A stretch of 33,320 bases of DNA from NCBI GenBank assembly GCA_018825785.1, contig JAHKAY010000003.1:1-33320 (forward strand), written 5' to 3'. A program made the translations under genes and the position numbers. Below the pieces are notes generated by a model. The model ran no database searches and was not told the DNA's origin. It worked only from the letters and a program-made list of their open reading frames with translations. This document shows, in pieces, positions 32,890 through 33,320 of this stretch. Each line of letters starts with the position of its first letter. Position 1 is the first letter of the stretch. This DNA comes from Chloroflexota bacterium. Lineage in GTDB: Bacteria; Chloroflexota; Dehalococcoidia; JACVQG01; JAHKAY01.

Positions 32890-33320
32890 TCTAGTGTTTC
32901 ATGAATGGCTTTACAACGAGCGAGCTTGTCAAGGATGGCTTTGGCGGACGCTTTCCACACCAACGGTTTAGGGTCGGCGTTAGACGTTGTTAGGTACTCC
33001 TCAATGGCATGGATCAACTCCAGCACACTTCCGAAGCTTCCACGCCGCACACGCTTTTCCGTCAACTCCCGGAACCAACGCTCAACAAGGTTCAGCCACG
33101 ACGAGCTCGTCGGCGTGAAGTGCAGCATGAACCGTGGGTGCTTTTCCAGCCAAGCCCTTACCTTGGGCTGGTTGTGGGTCCCGTAGTTGTCCACGATCAG
33201 ATGCAGCGGCGTCTCTTTGGGGAATTCCCGGTCCAGCTGCCGCAGGAAGCGCAGGAACTCCTGGTGCCGGTGCTTGGCCATGCACTCCCCGATCACCCGT
33301 CCGTCCAAGACGTTGAGGGC
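32886..33320 (-). CDS. IS630-family transposase, C-terminal part (truncated by window edge)
   Basis: The visible 144 codons end a DDE transposase: HLIVDNYGTHNQPKVRAWLE with the second catalytic Asp, then FTPTSSSWLNLVERWFRELT with the catalytic Glu 36 residues later, and a C-terminal ILDKLARCKAIHETLD. These motifs mark the IS630/mariner group. The frame is open through base 33320, so the N-terminal HTH and first Asp lie outside. The stop codon overlaps an inverted-repeat arm at 32870-32889. Confidence 0.88.
   Translation of the reverse strand, partial: ALNVLDGRVIGECMAKHRHQEFLRFLRQLDREFPKETPLHLIVDNYGTHNQPKVRAWLEKHPRFMLHFTPTSSSWLNLVERWFRELTEKRVRRGSFGSVLELIHAIEEYLTTSNADPKPLVWKASAKAILDKLARCKAIHETLD

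Overview
This window looks like a GC-rich bacterial chromosome, most likely Chloroflexota and possibly close to the Dehalococcoidia. That placement is an inference. It rests on the GuaB3-type IMP dehydrogenase-like gene, a threonyl-tRNA synthetase without its TGS domain, scars of a serine recombinase that uses the tmRNA 3' end, and a small Lys-rich protein. No rRNA or other decisive phylogenetic marker is present.

Positions 1 to about 23.3 kb are a dense, very GC-rich core. From the left come a biotin carboxylase N-terminus (partial), an MFS transporter, nadD, a divergent dnaA-like gene, fmt, guaB3 and a copper operon. The copper operon reads leftward: csoR, copA, then four small proteins (a two-TM protein, a Cys-rich protein, a YHS-domain protein and a one-TM protein), with a CsoR-like operator in front. 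Next are a 47-aa Lys-rich protein, a tiny ORF coupled to an acylphosphatase, a small secreted protein, a molybdenum cofactor group (moeA, mobB, a DUF362-like gene), an AbiV-type defence gene lying between apparent scraps of a restriction-methylase, and trpS. The translation operon infC-rpmI-rplT-pheS-pheT follows, convergent with thrS. The core ends with a metallo-beta-lactamase-fold hydrolase, a small membrane protein, a GYD-domain protein and tRNA-Thr(CGT).

Positions 23.3 to 33.3 kb are accessory. They hold a complete IS3-family element (about 1.53 kb with matching ends) and three predicted lipoproteins with Thr/Pro-rich linkers: a histone-deacetylase-fold enzyme, a seven-repeat SBBP beta-propeller, and a small beta-rich protein. 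typA follows, bracketed by two inverted 95-bp copies of a tmRNA (ssrA) 3' end plus terminator; both carry the tail of a serine-recombinase reading frame. Then come a CvpA-like protein, a GyrI-like protein, a 108-bp inverted-repeat element and the 3' part of an IS630-type transposase running off the window. This part is visibly less GC-rich and more loosely packed.

Many promoters can be read by eye: TTGACA-like -35, 16-18 bp spacer, and a -10 of form TAnnnT usually preceded by TGn. Several leave almost no 5' leader before the start codon (accC, fmt, trpS, thrS, the MBL gene, cvpA). Leaderless initiation therefore seems common for first genes, while genes inside operons use Shine-Dalgarno sites.
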